Source: Lithocarpus polystachyus (taxonomy: Eukaryota; Streptophyta; Magnoliopsida; Fagales; Fagaceae). From it: a stretch of DNA of 64,000 nucleotides. Below the pieces are notes generated by a model, which saw only the letters and a list, made by a program, of their open reading frames with translations, did not search any database and was not told the origin of the DNA. How positions within the stretch are numbered: position 1 is the first letter of the stretch; each line of letters begins with the position of its first letter. This document shows positions 46,357-56,905 of this stretch, in pieces. The DNA lies in NCBI GenBank assembly GCA_033629205.1, contig CM066169.1, positions 42,457,435 through 42,521,434 of the forward strand, given 5' to 3'. The position numbers and the translations under genes were made by a program.

Positions 46357-48278
46357 TGTTGAAGTTCGTTTTTTGGGAGCCCAACAGGAAGAGGTATCCC
46401 ATCAACATGAGCAGAAAGGAGTTAGAAAATGGATAAAAAACCTATTAAGCCCAAGCGGCAGGAACAATGAATTATAGGTCCATGAAGTAAATAAATGGAC
46501 CTTGAAGAAGTAAATGGACCTAAAAGGGCCCAGAAGGAGAAAAATAGCAAACCATGGTCAATAGATGTGGAAAGAGTGAGAACGGGCTACACCTGTCATG
46601 GCAGGCCCAAAGTAAAGTAAAGTAAGTACAAGGTAATAGGAAAATCTATGAGCCCTAAGGATGAAGTGTGGAATAGTTAGGCCAAGGAAGCCTAATGAAT
46701 TAGTAAAGGCCCATGGGAAGCATGGAATTAGAAAGGGCCAAGGATGCCTAAAGGAAAGTAAATGGGACTTAGGAGCTCGTAGGCAAACATGGCAAAAAGG
46801 CCTAGTGGGCTTATTAGGCCATTAGAAAAGAAAACAGACAGCAAGCCCATAGAGGCCCAATAGCCCTGAGTCAGTAACGTCGCGGCGGGGGCGGTAGAAT
46901 GGTACAGCAGGAGGTAACAGTGAGATCTCAAGGAGTAAAACGCGGCAGGATGAAAAAATAATAAGAAGAAGCCCGCAATTGAGCAAAAGACCAGACCCTA
47001 AACAGCAAGACAATAAAGAAATTAGAGAAACAACCCACGCCACAAGAAGTTAGAGACGAACGGCAGAATTAGCAGACAGGTCTTCGTACTGCGGTAAACG
47101 CATGAGTAGCAAGCAGATTTTGGACGGACATGGAAGTGAAGCACGCGTAAGACTTAGACCTCACCAGCTTGTACCCAACCAATACAGGATGAGGTGGGTC
47201 ATGGGTCAGAGGTAAAGGGGCATGGTCTGGCGATGGGGAGAGGGGAAAACTTATTTTAAGGTTCTTGCTCAGGCTCCTTTTGGGGGAAGTGTCCTGCTGG
47301 GATGACACGCCACCCAAAAAAAGTAAGGCTGAGTTGAAACTGCTAGGTGCATGCCATGAGGGACGGAGAGAGAGAGAGCACCCACACTGTGGCAGGTAAG
47401 AATGCCACGGCAAGCAAAAAAACAAAATGGTTTGTCCTCGCCTAGTGATGTGTAATGGCGCGACCAATGCAGGTAAGCAGCGCTGGCTGGGCATTTAACC
47501 AATCAGTAATGGTTGGTAAGGACACACACACCAAACAAAGACAGTTAGAGGGTAAAAAGGTAAAAGCCAAATCATGGCAAGCACTATATAAGGACACCCA
47601 CTATGCATAAGAAGGGGACGACAAGATTGGCCTAGGAGAGAATAACACTAACTAAGAAAAAAAAAAAAAAAGAGAAAAGTTTAGAGAATAGAGAAAAAGA
47701 ATAGAGAGAATGAGGTTGCAAGCATGCACCAAATATGTTGATTCCCTTTCTCCCTTTCAAACCCACGCTCTCTGTTATCAGCAACCTAGGCACGAGTCAT
47801 TTAGGACTGCTCCCTCAAAGCCACTAATCTCTCCTCTGGAGAAATTATTCGCATTGAGGAAACGTTGTTTCCTTCTTGGCTTAGACCCCTTAACATATCG
47901 CGGCAGACCAACATTTATTCTGATTTTTTAAGCTCACCGTTATTTTTATTTTTTTTTTTTCCTTTGTATTTATCTTTTTGTATTCATCTTTGCTGCCATT
48001 TCACTAAGATACATGTTCCTTGCAATGTCTCATTGTTTAAATAAAGCAGACGAATCTCTTTGTCATTTTCGTTATATTTGCCTGCTGTAATCATTTTTAG
48101 TAGGTCTGCCTGCCATGAGCATATAATCTAAATCACGATAAAATAGGGCGTGGCTTGCGCACAAGCCGGACCAAGGTGAGTTGCAATTGGACCGGTCCCA
48201 GCTCTTTGATCTAGAATATTTTGGGCCTAGCACGGTAGGAGGTAATCCAGCCCAACGTTGCACAAAAAGCCCACCACA
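46357..48278 (+). repeat. El3 3' LTR
   Basis: This 1922-bp partner of 33913-35831 shares its TATA block and its CACCACA end. It is followed by the duplicated AAAAT. Confidence 0.92.
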
Positions 48279-48384
48279 AAAATATAGGTATATTTTATAA
48301 ATATTTAAAGGTTATATGAAAAAAAAGGAGTCCCCCCCCCCCTCCCCAAAAAAAAGCATTGATCAACTAATCTAGTAATCATTC

Positions 48385-48387
<3 letters not shown>

Positions 48388-48442
<55 letters not shown>
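48388..48442. repeat. (GA)n microsatellite
   Basis: About 27 uninterrupted GA units, lying inside the right half of the hAT-like copy 2. Confidence 0.95.
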
Positions 48443-48446
<4 letters not shown>

Positions 48447-48752
48447 GAGTTGAGTTGATGTACAATTACAATAGAATGAAATAATTAGATAGTAAGTTTT
48501 TTGAGTAAATAGTGAAACTCCTAATTTTCAGCCCAATATCAAATTCTATTAATGCGTTCAAATCATTCAACATTAATAATATATGCAATTTGGTTGAAAT
48601 TTTCTATGCTTAAGATTTTATCAAGCAAAAAAAAAAAAAAAAAAGCTCATATGAGACTTCAATTGTAACATTATGATTTTGACTTGAGTTTATCTTGACA
48701 CAATAGTTCTTCCTTCCAACTCAAAATTCTTGGCTCCGCTACTGCTTCTATG

Positions 48753-51252
48753 GGGAGAAAATTGTCTTCTTTTTTATTATTGTAATTATGTGAAGATTCC
48801 CATTTTCTTCTTCTTGGGTCTCTGTTATTTTATAGAGCTGAAATTGAATTTGTATAAATATTTTGTTTAACTTGACGATTTACTTGAATGAAGTTTACAA
48901 ATAATTTCACTTACTCTATCAATCGGCAATGAATTTTGACAACATTCATCTAACATACTCAGGTCGAGTGATAGGTTGACCCTTAACCTATACCTAACCA
49001 ATCCATGGACACCATACTAATCTCAATGCCAACACTTTTATTTAAGGATTGAAAATTTGGGCAAAAGTGAAGAAATATGGAGTTTATTGGCCTACAAGGT
49101 TGACCAAGAGAAGCATCATGGATTTTTAGCAGAGTATAAGCTTTGCCCCAATATTAAAGAGTAATGTAATATCCTAAAATGATCCAAAAAAAAAAAAAAA
49201 AAAATGTAATATCCTAAATTATCATGAACCTTGTCTGAGATCGGCAGACATTTTTTTTATTGATTTGTTGTCCTATGCTCTTTTCAACTTTTGAATAAAT
49301 GTTGGATTCAAAGCTGGACAAAGAAAACGGCGTCATGCGCATCAATAATGAGCAACAAATCTTAACGGCCAAGGAAGACTTTGGTTCCAAACCTTATGAA
49401 AAAGCAAGTTAAATCCACCATCACCATGCATTCCAATGTTCAAAGCATATTTATTAGGTTATTCCTGACATACCCTTTTTCTTCTCTCTCCCCTGTTTTT
49501 CTTTGATTAGAAAATATTACGTAGCAACACAGATAATCTAATTATCTAAAGTCTAAACAATGAGACAGATGTCGGTGTAATGAGTTTAGTTTAATAGCAC
49601 CTAAGCTTCTTATAACCCCGCTTGATTTATTTAATTATCTCTTGCTAAGTACTAAATTGAAAAGGAGGGGCAGATAAGATTAAGCAAATGCATTGCAAAA
49701 GGAGTACTATAATCTCAAAGTAATTAGCCACTTAATAAAATTCATCTAATTATCTTCTTAACAATGTTAGACAACAAAAGATACAACAACTGAACAACAA
49801 TCTTGGTGTCAAAAATTTGGAATTGATCATTCATCATGTCAAAGATAGGTCATATCATTAACCAGACACATGATTGAAGACAAGCTTATTTTTCTTTTTG
49901 AAAATGTGTATTAAAATTCATAATTGAACATCTATTTTTTGTTATTACATTCATTATATAAATACAAACAAAATTTGGCTATGAACTAGTTTGTAGTCAA
50001 TTAAATTACTACAACTTTATTCCATATATTTTTATTGAACATATATTATTATAAATCCACCATTAAATTATATTTTTTTTTCCTTATATTCTCCATTCTT
50101 GCAATCTTTTCAGAAAATTAAAGATTAAGAGTTATATCGTCAATCAAATATTTAAAATTTTACGTTTTTGTACTCTAAAATTATGTATAAAAAATAATTT
50201 TATGGATCGAAATGTAAATACATTCGAGTAACACGAAATTTAACATATATGTTAAAAACATAAAGAATATACAATCTAAATATTAAATTTTCAAAATATG
50301 TAATAATTTTTTTTTAGTAAGAGTTGTAACTATTAGCCATACAATCAAGTTTATAACTAAAATTTATGTTTTTATTTATTTATTTATTTATATTTTTTAA
50401 ATTTATTTATTACCTGTACCAATATGCAGTTCGCAAAGTCTATTAATGGAGGGGAGAGTTTTGGCTCATTAAGAGTCTGTTTGGAAACAACTTATTTAAC
50501 TGAAATTGAAAACTTTTTGCTGAAAGTACTGTAAAAAAAGCTAAAAAGTAACTGAAATAGTAGTGAGACCTATAAATAATACCAAAAAATATAATAAAAT
50601 CTATAAATAGTAATAAAAATAAGTTAAATAATAAAAAAAATTTAACTTTTTAACTCATTGCTAGACGTGTACCGGTGGCCGGTGCCCTTCATAACAGGTC
50701 CAATCAATGCTGAGACTTGAAAAAAAAAAAAAAAAAAACGAGTTAGACCTTATATTCCAGTTGTAACACAATTCTGGATCTAATAAATGTCATAAATATC
50801 TACAAAAAAGAAAAAAGAAAGACTAAATTGATTGATAAAACGTTTTGAATGTTATAGGTTTAAAAATTAATTGCCTTAAAATTTATGGAACAAAACCAAA
50901 AATTGAGGAATTTAATATCTTTTTAGAAATTCCACTTATACTATTTTAGTATTTTTATATTTATTTAAAATTTTAATTAAAGTTATCTTGCTAAAAGGAA
51001 ACAAAAAAGAGATATTGGATTTTTTTTTTCCATTTGTGTAAATTCAACTTGAACTCGAGAAGGAATACGTCTATAATATTTTCATAACAAATTTTATATG
51101 ATAAGTTTTTATTGATTTTAATTTAAATTTACCACTAAAATTTTTTTTTTTTTTTTTGCTAATCAATAACTGTCAGTAACAACTTTTCATTTAACATTTG
51201 TTGTGAAACAGTTTTATTTAAAAAAGTTTTCAAATTAATTGTAGTGGAGATT
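48753..51252. other. AT-rich intergenic stretch
   Basis: No gene. It has A-runs at 49181-49203 flanked by a repeated 'ATGTAATATCCTAAA', and a short 'GAGTCTGTTTGGAAACAACTTA' repeat family member at about 50465-50660 (the type with 'GCTGAAAGTACTGTAAA'). Several T/A homopolymers are also present. Confidence 0.5.
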
Positions 51253-51262
51253 AAATAATGTG

Positions 51263-52433
51263 GAGTCTTTTGGCTAAAAATTGCAAAAAATGGAGTTTAA
51301 TGTTGTTATAAATACTGTTTAAAGTTATTTGGTAAAATGAGGAGAGAGACTGAATTTCGGCAACGGTGTTGCCGAAATTGCAAGAAAAAGTAGAATGTGT
51401 CAGGGGAGAGAGAAAATTGAATTTCAGCAATGGCATTACCGAAATTCTTGTCCTGTTGGAAAGCAATTGTGGCAATGGTATTGCCGAAAATGGGAGGGAA
51501 AAAAAAAAAAAAGAATTGTGGCAACCAAGTTGCCGAAAATGGAGGAGGAAAAAAAAAGATGTTACGTCCACAACATTTTTAACAACAAATTACAGGTGGT
51601 TAGTTGTTATTGGTTCAAATTTGAACTTAACACTAAGATTACTTTTTTGCCCCAATAATAACAATCAGTAATAATCTGCCACTTAGAATTTGTTGTAAAA
51701 ATATTTTGAAAATATTGTGGACGTATTATTTCTAAAAAAAAATCGTGGTGCTGAAGAAAGGAAAAAAAGAAAAGAAAAGAAAAGTGGCAATGGCATTGCC
51801 GAAATTGGGGGAAAAAAATTCCCTCTATTTCGGCAATGCCATTGCCACAATAGAGGAAAAAAAAACAATTTACCAATTTTTTTTCTCTCTATTTTGGCAA
51901 TGCCTTTGCCATTTTTATTTTCCCTTCTGTTTCAGCATTACAATTTTTTTTTTTAATGATATGTCCACAACATTTTCACAATATTTTTATAACAAATTCT
52001 AAGTAGCAGGTTGTTACTGATTGTTATTATTGGGGCAAAAAAGTAATCTTAGTGTTAAGTCCAAATTTGAACCAGTAACAACTAACTACCTGTAATTTGT
52101 TGTGAAAAATATTGTGGACGTAGCATCTTTTTTTTTTTATTTTCCCTCCATTTTCGGCAACTTGGTTGCCACAATTCTTTTTTTTTTCTTCCATTTTCGG
52201 CAATACCATTGTCACAATTGCTTTCCATTTCGGGCTCAGGTAGGACAAGAATTTCGGCAATGCCATTACCGAAATTCAATTTTCTCTCTCCCCTGACACA
52301 TTCTACTTTTTCTTGCAATTTTGGCAACACCGTTGCCGAAATTCAATCTCTCTCCTTATTTTGCCAAATAACTTTGAACAATATCTATAATAACAATAAA
52401 CTCCATTTTTTACGATTTTTAGCTGAAAGACTC
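51263..52433. mobile_element. Mutator-like foldback element built of palindromes
   Basis: Two arms of about 545 bp (51263-51807 and about 51894-52433) are inverted copies of each other, separated by a loop of about 90 bases. The outer ends are GAGTCTTTTGGCTAAAAATTGC and, on the other strand, GAGTCTTTCAGCTAAAAATCG. The flanks AAATAATGTG (51253-51262) and AAGTAATGTG (52434-52443) match at 9 of 10, the Mutator-type duplication. Within it a 22-base palindrome of the form TTTCGGCAAYGGYRTTGCCGAAA recurs about 11 times (near 51357, 51425, 51472, 51519, 51785, 51831, 51894, 52155, 52196, 52252 and 52320). No transposase is encoded. The short frames in the arms are mirror shadows. A transcript through it would fold into a long hairpin. 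Confidence 0.82.
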
Positions 52434-52832
52434 AAGTAATGTGGCCCAATATGGACGAAGCAGAGCCTTCGGCCCTGCCCCGCTCAGCTCTACTTTAGTA
52501 ACGTTACCGTACATATTAGCTATTAGTACCTTCTGGCCTACATGTAATTAAGCCCGAACAGGGTCGCATCTGTTCTGGGGAGCCCACAAATATTGGACCA
52601 CTGTGTATTTTGCTTGGTTCAGGCCTAATATATATCAAGGGATTAGTGAATTACTAAACTACTGGATAAAGTTTTGGTTGCAAGGAAGGAAGCCCAATCT
52701 AATTGCACCATCTTTTCTTTTATCAATGTATATAATCTCATTGAATAAAAAATTTAAGGTTCAATTTCTGTTTATACAAAAAATTGATTAGTATCTTAGT
52801 TTAATGATAAAAAACTATTATCAAGATTGGAC

Positions 52833-52868
<36 letters not shown>

Positions 52869-53005
52869 CACCACCAAAATGAAATACAAGAGTTTAGTTA
52901 CAACCTCAAAAAGATCTCATTGTCATTATAAAAAATAAGAAGAAAAACCTAATAAACAAAAATATTTTATCACTCTTTGAATTTCAATGAAAATTACTTA
53001 TAATT

Positions 53006-53515
53006 AGGGGTATAGAGCCAACACGCCAACCTGCAAAAATCAACTCTATCTAACCCAACTGAGTGGGTTGGGTTGGTTTTTAAGGGTTGGTGGGTTGGGT
53101 TGTGATTTTTTTTTTTTTTTTACAGTGAGTCGGGTTGGGTTTGGGTCATAAGATTCACAAATTTACCTAACTTGACCTAACCCAACCCACTTATATTTAA
53201 TATATATTTAACATTTTAAAAATGTATTATACAATTTTTTAATTTACTTTTTTGCTTCTAACCCTAAGTTCTCCTCATATAGTTTGTGTTGGTTTGGTAT
53301 TATACTCAGGATTATTTGAATATAAATTTGTGGTAGTGTTATAAACTTCTAATACTCAATTTAATAATAATAGTAATTAAAAAAAAATGTCCAACTCGAT
53401 TTACGTGAGTTGGGTTGGACCCTTGTGATGGGCTAGGTTGGGTTGAATTTTTTTTTAACTCACCATAATGAGTTGGGTTGAAAAAAACCTCTCAACTCAA
53501 CCCATGCACATTCCT
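53006..53515. mobile_element. MITE rich in GGGTTGGGTTG blocks
   Basis: The left end AGGGGTATAGAGCC opposes the right end, AGGAATGTGCATGGG on the other strand. The flanks ACTTATAATT (52996-53005) and ACTTATAACT (53516-53525) match at 9 of 10. Subterminal 'AACCCAACT' and 'AGTTGGGTTG' pairs form inverted repeats. It is non-coding and similar in style to 29544-30080. Confidence 0.65.
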
Positions 53516-53525
53516 ACTTATAACT

Positions 53526-54660
53526 TCAACTAGTTGGGAAATTACCCAAGTCCTTTAGGGGTCACTAACACTTTTTTTCCATCTGTTTTAAGTCTCTAAT
53601 GCAAGGAAATATTATTCACTTATACGAGAGGAGTCTTCCTTCCTTTCAATGGGAGTGTGGATCGTACCGTAAGTTCCACGCAAGAACCCACACCTCCCTC
53701 TCTCTCTCTCTCTCTCCTAAATATCCATTTTTAATATCAAACCTAAGAATCTTTTTTCTCTCAAATTGTCGAAGAGTAATATTTATTTTAAATACACTGT
53801 TTAGTGAAAAAAGTGAGTGCGTACTTTGTATGCAATAGCAAATTACCCATTGTAAAATATTCTACAACTTCATATCGACTAATGTGGAATTCCAACTAAA
53901 TCACCTCCTCGACTAGTTAGTTACAACTACTTGAATCAGATGCACATATTAAATGTTTTAAATATGTTAACGGCCTAGGTTAGGACCACAAAAGGCGTGG
54001 GCTTGGAGCAGCGAAATTAACATCGAGGGTAGTTGCATTTGAAGGGGAATCATGACTTTGGCATGTGATACACACCCAGTTGACTGATAAGTTGTAATCA
54101 GCCCTTTTCAATGACAGATTCAAGTGGCTAGAATTAGCTTATACAAGTTGTCATTTACAAGAAGTTATGACAATTCCTGTCACTTTAGCTCAAGCATCAC
54201 AGACCCAAGCAATGGATGTTGAATAGAATTGTACTTAGTACTTATTATCTTGGACTTGCGACAAAATGCGTCACTTTTCTCATGAATTAATATAAATCAC
54301 CCTTTACACCACGTTGTTGTACCTTCCATTAAAAATAAAAAAATGTTCACGCCTGTCCCTCATGTTTTGTTTTTTACTTTTTTATTTTTATTTTATTTTA
54401 TTTTTTCAGTTTTTGGGTAGATAGTGAGTAAGAATGGGAATGAAGGGTAGGTGAGATGTGTGAAAGTTCTTTTGAGGCCACAAAATGAATGGCTTAAAGA
54501 TAAGCTTACGGTAGCCTACTAGCCACCAATATAAGTATATCAAAGTTTCAAGCTTGTAAGCATCTCCATTTTTTTTTTTTTGTTTCTTTTTGACCCAAGC
54601 TGAAATTTCCAGCTAGCTATTTTGTTTCAACTCTTTTTTTTTATAGAAGGAAACAAACAA
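53526..54660. other. Upstream region of the aquaporin gene
   Basis: No gene seen. The proximal part is presumably the SIP1 promoter. A (CT)n run lies at about 53698-53715. Confidence 0.5.
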
Positions 54661-54704
54661 TACAAAGGCTAGAGAGAGAGAGAGAGAGAGCAAAGAGAAG
54701 AAAG

Positions 54705-55424
54705 ATGGGCGTGGTGAAGGAGGCAATAGGAGATGCCTTATTGACATCCTTGTGGGTGTTCAGCACACCAATGATGGGAGTTCTTACTACTATCATAGCT
54801 ACATACCTTGGTGTTCAAGGTAATCCATTGGCAGGCTTATTCATCACCACCATCATTGCCACCATTCTTGTATTGTCATTCAGCTTAATTGGCGCGGCCT
54901 TGGGTGGTGCTAGCTTCAATCCATCCACTACTCTCTCGTTCTACACAGCAGGTCTTAAACCTGAATCCTCTCTTATCTCCCTGGCCGCTCGCTTTCCGGC
55001 TCAGGCGGCTGGTGGAGTGGGTGGTGCCAAGGCTATACTACAAATGATGCCAAGCCAATACAAGCCCAGGCTAAAGGGACCTTTTTTGCAAGTGGACTTG
55101 CATACGGGAGCCATAGCAGAGGGGGTGTTGACTTTTCTGATTAACTTTACTATCCTTTTTATTGTGATCCGGGGTCCTAAAAACCCACTTTTGAAGGTGT
55201 GGTTGATTGCTGTGGCTACAATGGGTTTGGTTGTTGCAGGGTCTGGTTATACAGGGCCTTCCATGAATCCAGCCAACGCCTTTGGCTGGGCATTTGTGAA
55301 CGATCGACATAACACTTGGGAACATTTTTATGTTTATTGGATTTGTCCCTTCGCTGGATCTGCTTTGGCTGCTTTGATCTTTCGATTTCTCTTTCTGTCA
55401 CCAATCAAGCAGAAGAAAGCCTGA
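54705..55424 (+). CDS. SIP1: SIP1-type aquaporin (small basic intrinsic protein)
   Basis: An intact single frame of 239 residues, the normal size for SIP1 proteins. Six hydrophobic membrane spans are visible. The first pore motif is the SIP-type variant NPS (residues 72-74, GGASFNPSTTLSFY) and the second is the regular NPA (188-190, GPSMNPANAFGW). The basic C-terminus ends SPIKQKKA. SIPs are the plant major-intrinsic-protein subgroup known from the endoplasmic reticulum, where they conduct water. The ATG at 54705 is the first in frame and follows a (GA)n leader at about 54671-54690. A SIP2 assignment is less likely, because SIP2 proteins typically have NPL. No damage was seen. Confidence 0.93.
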   Translation: MGVVKEAIGDALLTSLWVFSTPMMGVLTTIIATYLGVQGNPLAGLFITTIIATILVLSFSLIGAALGGASFNPSTTLSFYTAGLKPESSLISLAARFPAQAAGGVGGAKAILQMMPSQYKPRLKGPFLQVDLHTGAIAEGVLTFLINFTILFIVIRGPKNPLLKVWLIAVATMGLVVAGSGYTGPSMNPANAFGWAFVNDRHNTWEHFYVYWICPFAGSALAALIFRFLFLSPIKQKKA

Positions 55425-55987
55425 AGATACAAAATTTGTATAAGCTCTTGTCAATTTCTTAAGAGCTTAATTCCTTGTCTTGTCTTTTTTTTTTTCACCT
55501 TTAGTAGCTTTATAGCTTAAGAAACAGTGATATGATATGTCAACTAAGGAGTATATATGTTATGCTTCCACAGAAATGGGATTATGCTGGGACTGAAAAA
55601 GAAGTGCAAAGCGCACAGGGCAATTTGAATGTTTGAGCTAGCTTGATTCAGTGGACAGCATGCGTGGGTTGGTTTGGCTGCTCATAGGTAATCAAGACTA
55701 CAGGGAACTAGGAGTAAATCGTCCCAGTCATGTAAGTTGCCATATGGGAGTTCGAGGCATCCAAACAAGCAATTCTGTAACAGTAATATGAATCTTCTCC
55801 TTAATATAAAACTGTTCCATACCATAGGCTTTACATAGTGCATAGCATTCAAAACTATTGCTTACCTGCATTTTTCAGTCCATTTTGTGGAATTCTTTTC
55901 CAACTGCATTCCTTTAATTTGTGCTAATTTAGACTTGGGGGTAATCCGTGTTCTTCTATTTTAAGGTGGTACCCCCTTCATAAAAAC
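55425..55987. other. 3' flank of the aquaporin gene
   Basis: Presumed 3' UTR and spacer, with AATAATAT- and ATAAAA-like sequences but no clear polyadenylation choice by eye. No gene seen. Confidence 0.4.
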
Positions 55988-56140
55988 AGGTCGGGCTTTA
56001 GTGTAATGGCAGGTGCCTTCCACCGACCTTGGATTGAGTCTTGAAATTAGACTGCTTACCCATCACATCTCCAGGACCATGTAGTAAACTAGTAGTGTGA
56101 CAACCATGTGCACTGGGACTCCCAAATTTTTATTTTTTTT
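55988..56140 (+). mobile_element. Probable tRNA-derived SINE
   Basis: CTTTAGTGTAATGGCAGGTGCC (A-box-like, about 55995-56016) is followed 15-20 bases later by TTGGATTGAGTC (B-box-like, 56029-56040). A body and a T/A-rich end (AAATTTTTATTTT) follow. No clear target duplication was found. Confidence 0.5.
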
Positions 56141-56350
56141 TTATTTCTGAAAAGGCTAATTTTTATATTCTCAAACCCGTGATATGCCGCTTTATATTGT
56201 AAACCATATTTTAAGTTTCTTCAAATCCAGGCTCATCACCGTTAATTTGGAGATTAATTCACCATCAAATCAAATAATGGATGAGAGGTTGGATTGTAGG
56301 ATAAAATTTGCACAGAAAATTTTCAATATAATTTTTCTAACTCTCGCAAA

Positions 56351-56394
56351 AGATTGAGATTGAGATTGAGATTGAGATTGAGATTGAGATTGAG
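56351..56394. repeat. (AGATTG)n microsatellite
   Basis: About seven tandem copies of the hexamer, in the region downstream of the unknown gene. Confidence 0.95.
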
Positions 56395-56905
56395 GATTAA
56401 TATATTAGACAATTGAAAAGGGAAAAGGGGAAATTTTATTCAATCAAAAAGGGGAAAAGAAAAATTTTATTCGAGTTAGGAAAGAGCACACGAAACGTAG
56501 CCAAGAAGAGGCATACAATATTCAATATATATCATAAACATTAAAATTAAAACTAGGAAGTCTTTCTCACCATTGAAGAAAAGAAAACTCACAATATTGT
56601 AGTACATGAAGCTTCTTATTTTAACAAGCATATTCTTGTTTAAGATACGATAGGATGAGTAAATTCATCACTACTACTACAATTAATTAATGCTCCCTAT
56701 GATTGCCTTCCACTATTTAGTTTTGTGAAAACACAAGAACAAAGGGGCAGATAGACTTTTGGACCATGTTTACAGTCTGCAATTCACGATCACAATAGGT
56801 TACAAACTTGAAGTTGTAAAGGGGAACTCTTCTCATTGTAAGTACAAGAACATAGGATCATTACCAAGCACATTGCAGCAAAAGCAGCACTTAAATGGAT
56901 GCATC

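Larger units (their letters stand above)
33913..48278 (+). mobile_element. El3: 14.4-kb Ty3/Gypsy (Tat-type) element with antisense plant-mobile-domain gene
   Basis: LTRs of 1919 and 1922 bp (33913-35831 and 46357-48278) begin TGTTGA and end CCACCACA. A perfect AAAAT duplication flanks them (33908-33912 and 48279-48283). Plus-strand order: 5' LTR, protease remnant, reverse transcriptase, two RNase H domains, a doubled integrase zinc module, integrase core, then an antisense accessory gene, purine tract and 3' LTR. Gag is missing: only about 150 bases separate the 5' LTR from the protease. Many nonsense changes and two or more frameshifts make pol dead. Over the first 250 bases the LTRs differ at roughly one base in ten, the oldest of the three elements. 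A solo LTR is nested at 41371-42602. Confidence 0.93.
33840..48744. mobile_element. hAT-like non-autonomous element, copy 2, split by El3
   Basis: The left end CAGTGGCCGAGCCACATG (33840) pairs with the reverse complement of the right end, CAGTAGCGGAGCCAAGAATT (48744). The flanking 8-mers TTTCTATG (33832-33839) and CTTCTATG (48745-48752) match at 7 of 8. Without El3 and its duplication the element is only about 0.53 kb (33840-33912 plus 48284-48744). It belongs to the same family as 20452-21689 and 58001-58893. Confidence 0.68.

Noticed and set aside
33913..48278. Endogenous pararetrovirus or retrovirus
   Set aside because: No envelope, movement or coat protein was seen. Long LTRs, a 5-bp duplication and an integrase fit a Ty3/Gypsy element.
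51251..52439. Six short frames of 60-106 codons in the foldback element
   Set aside because: They are mirror images on the two inverted arms, made of homopolymers and palindromes, without domains.
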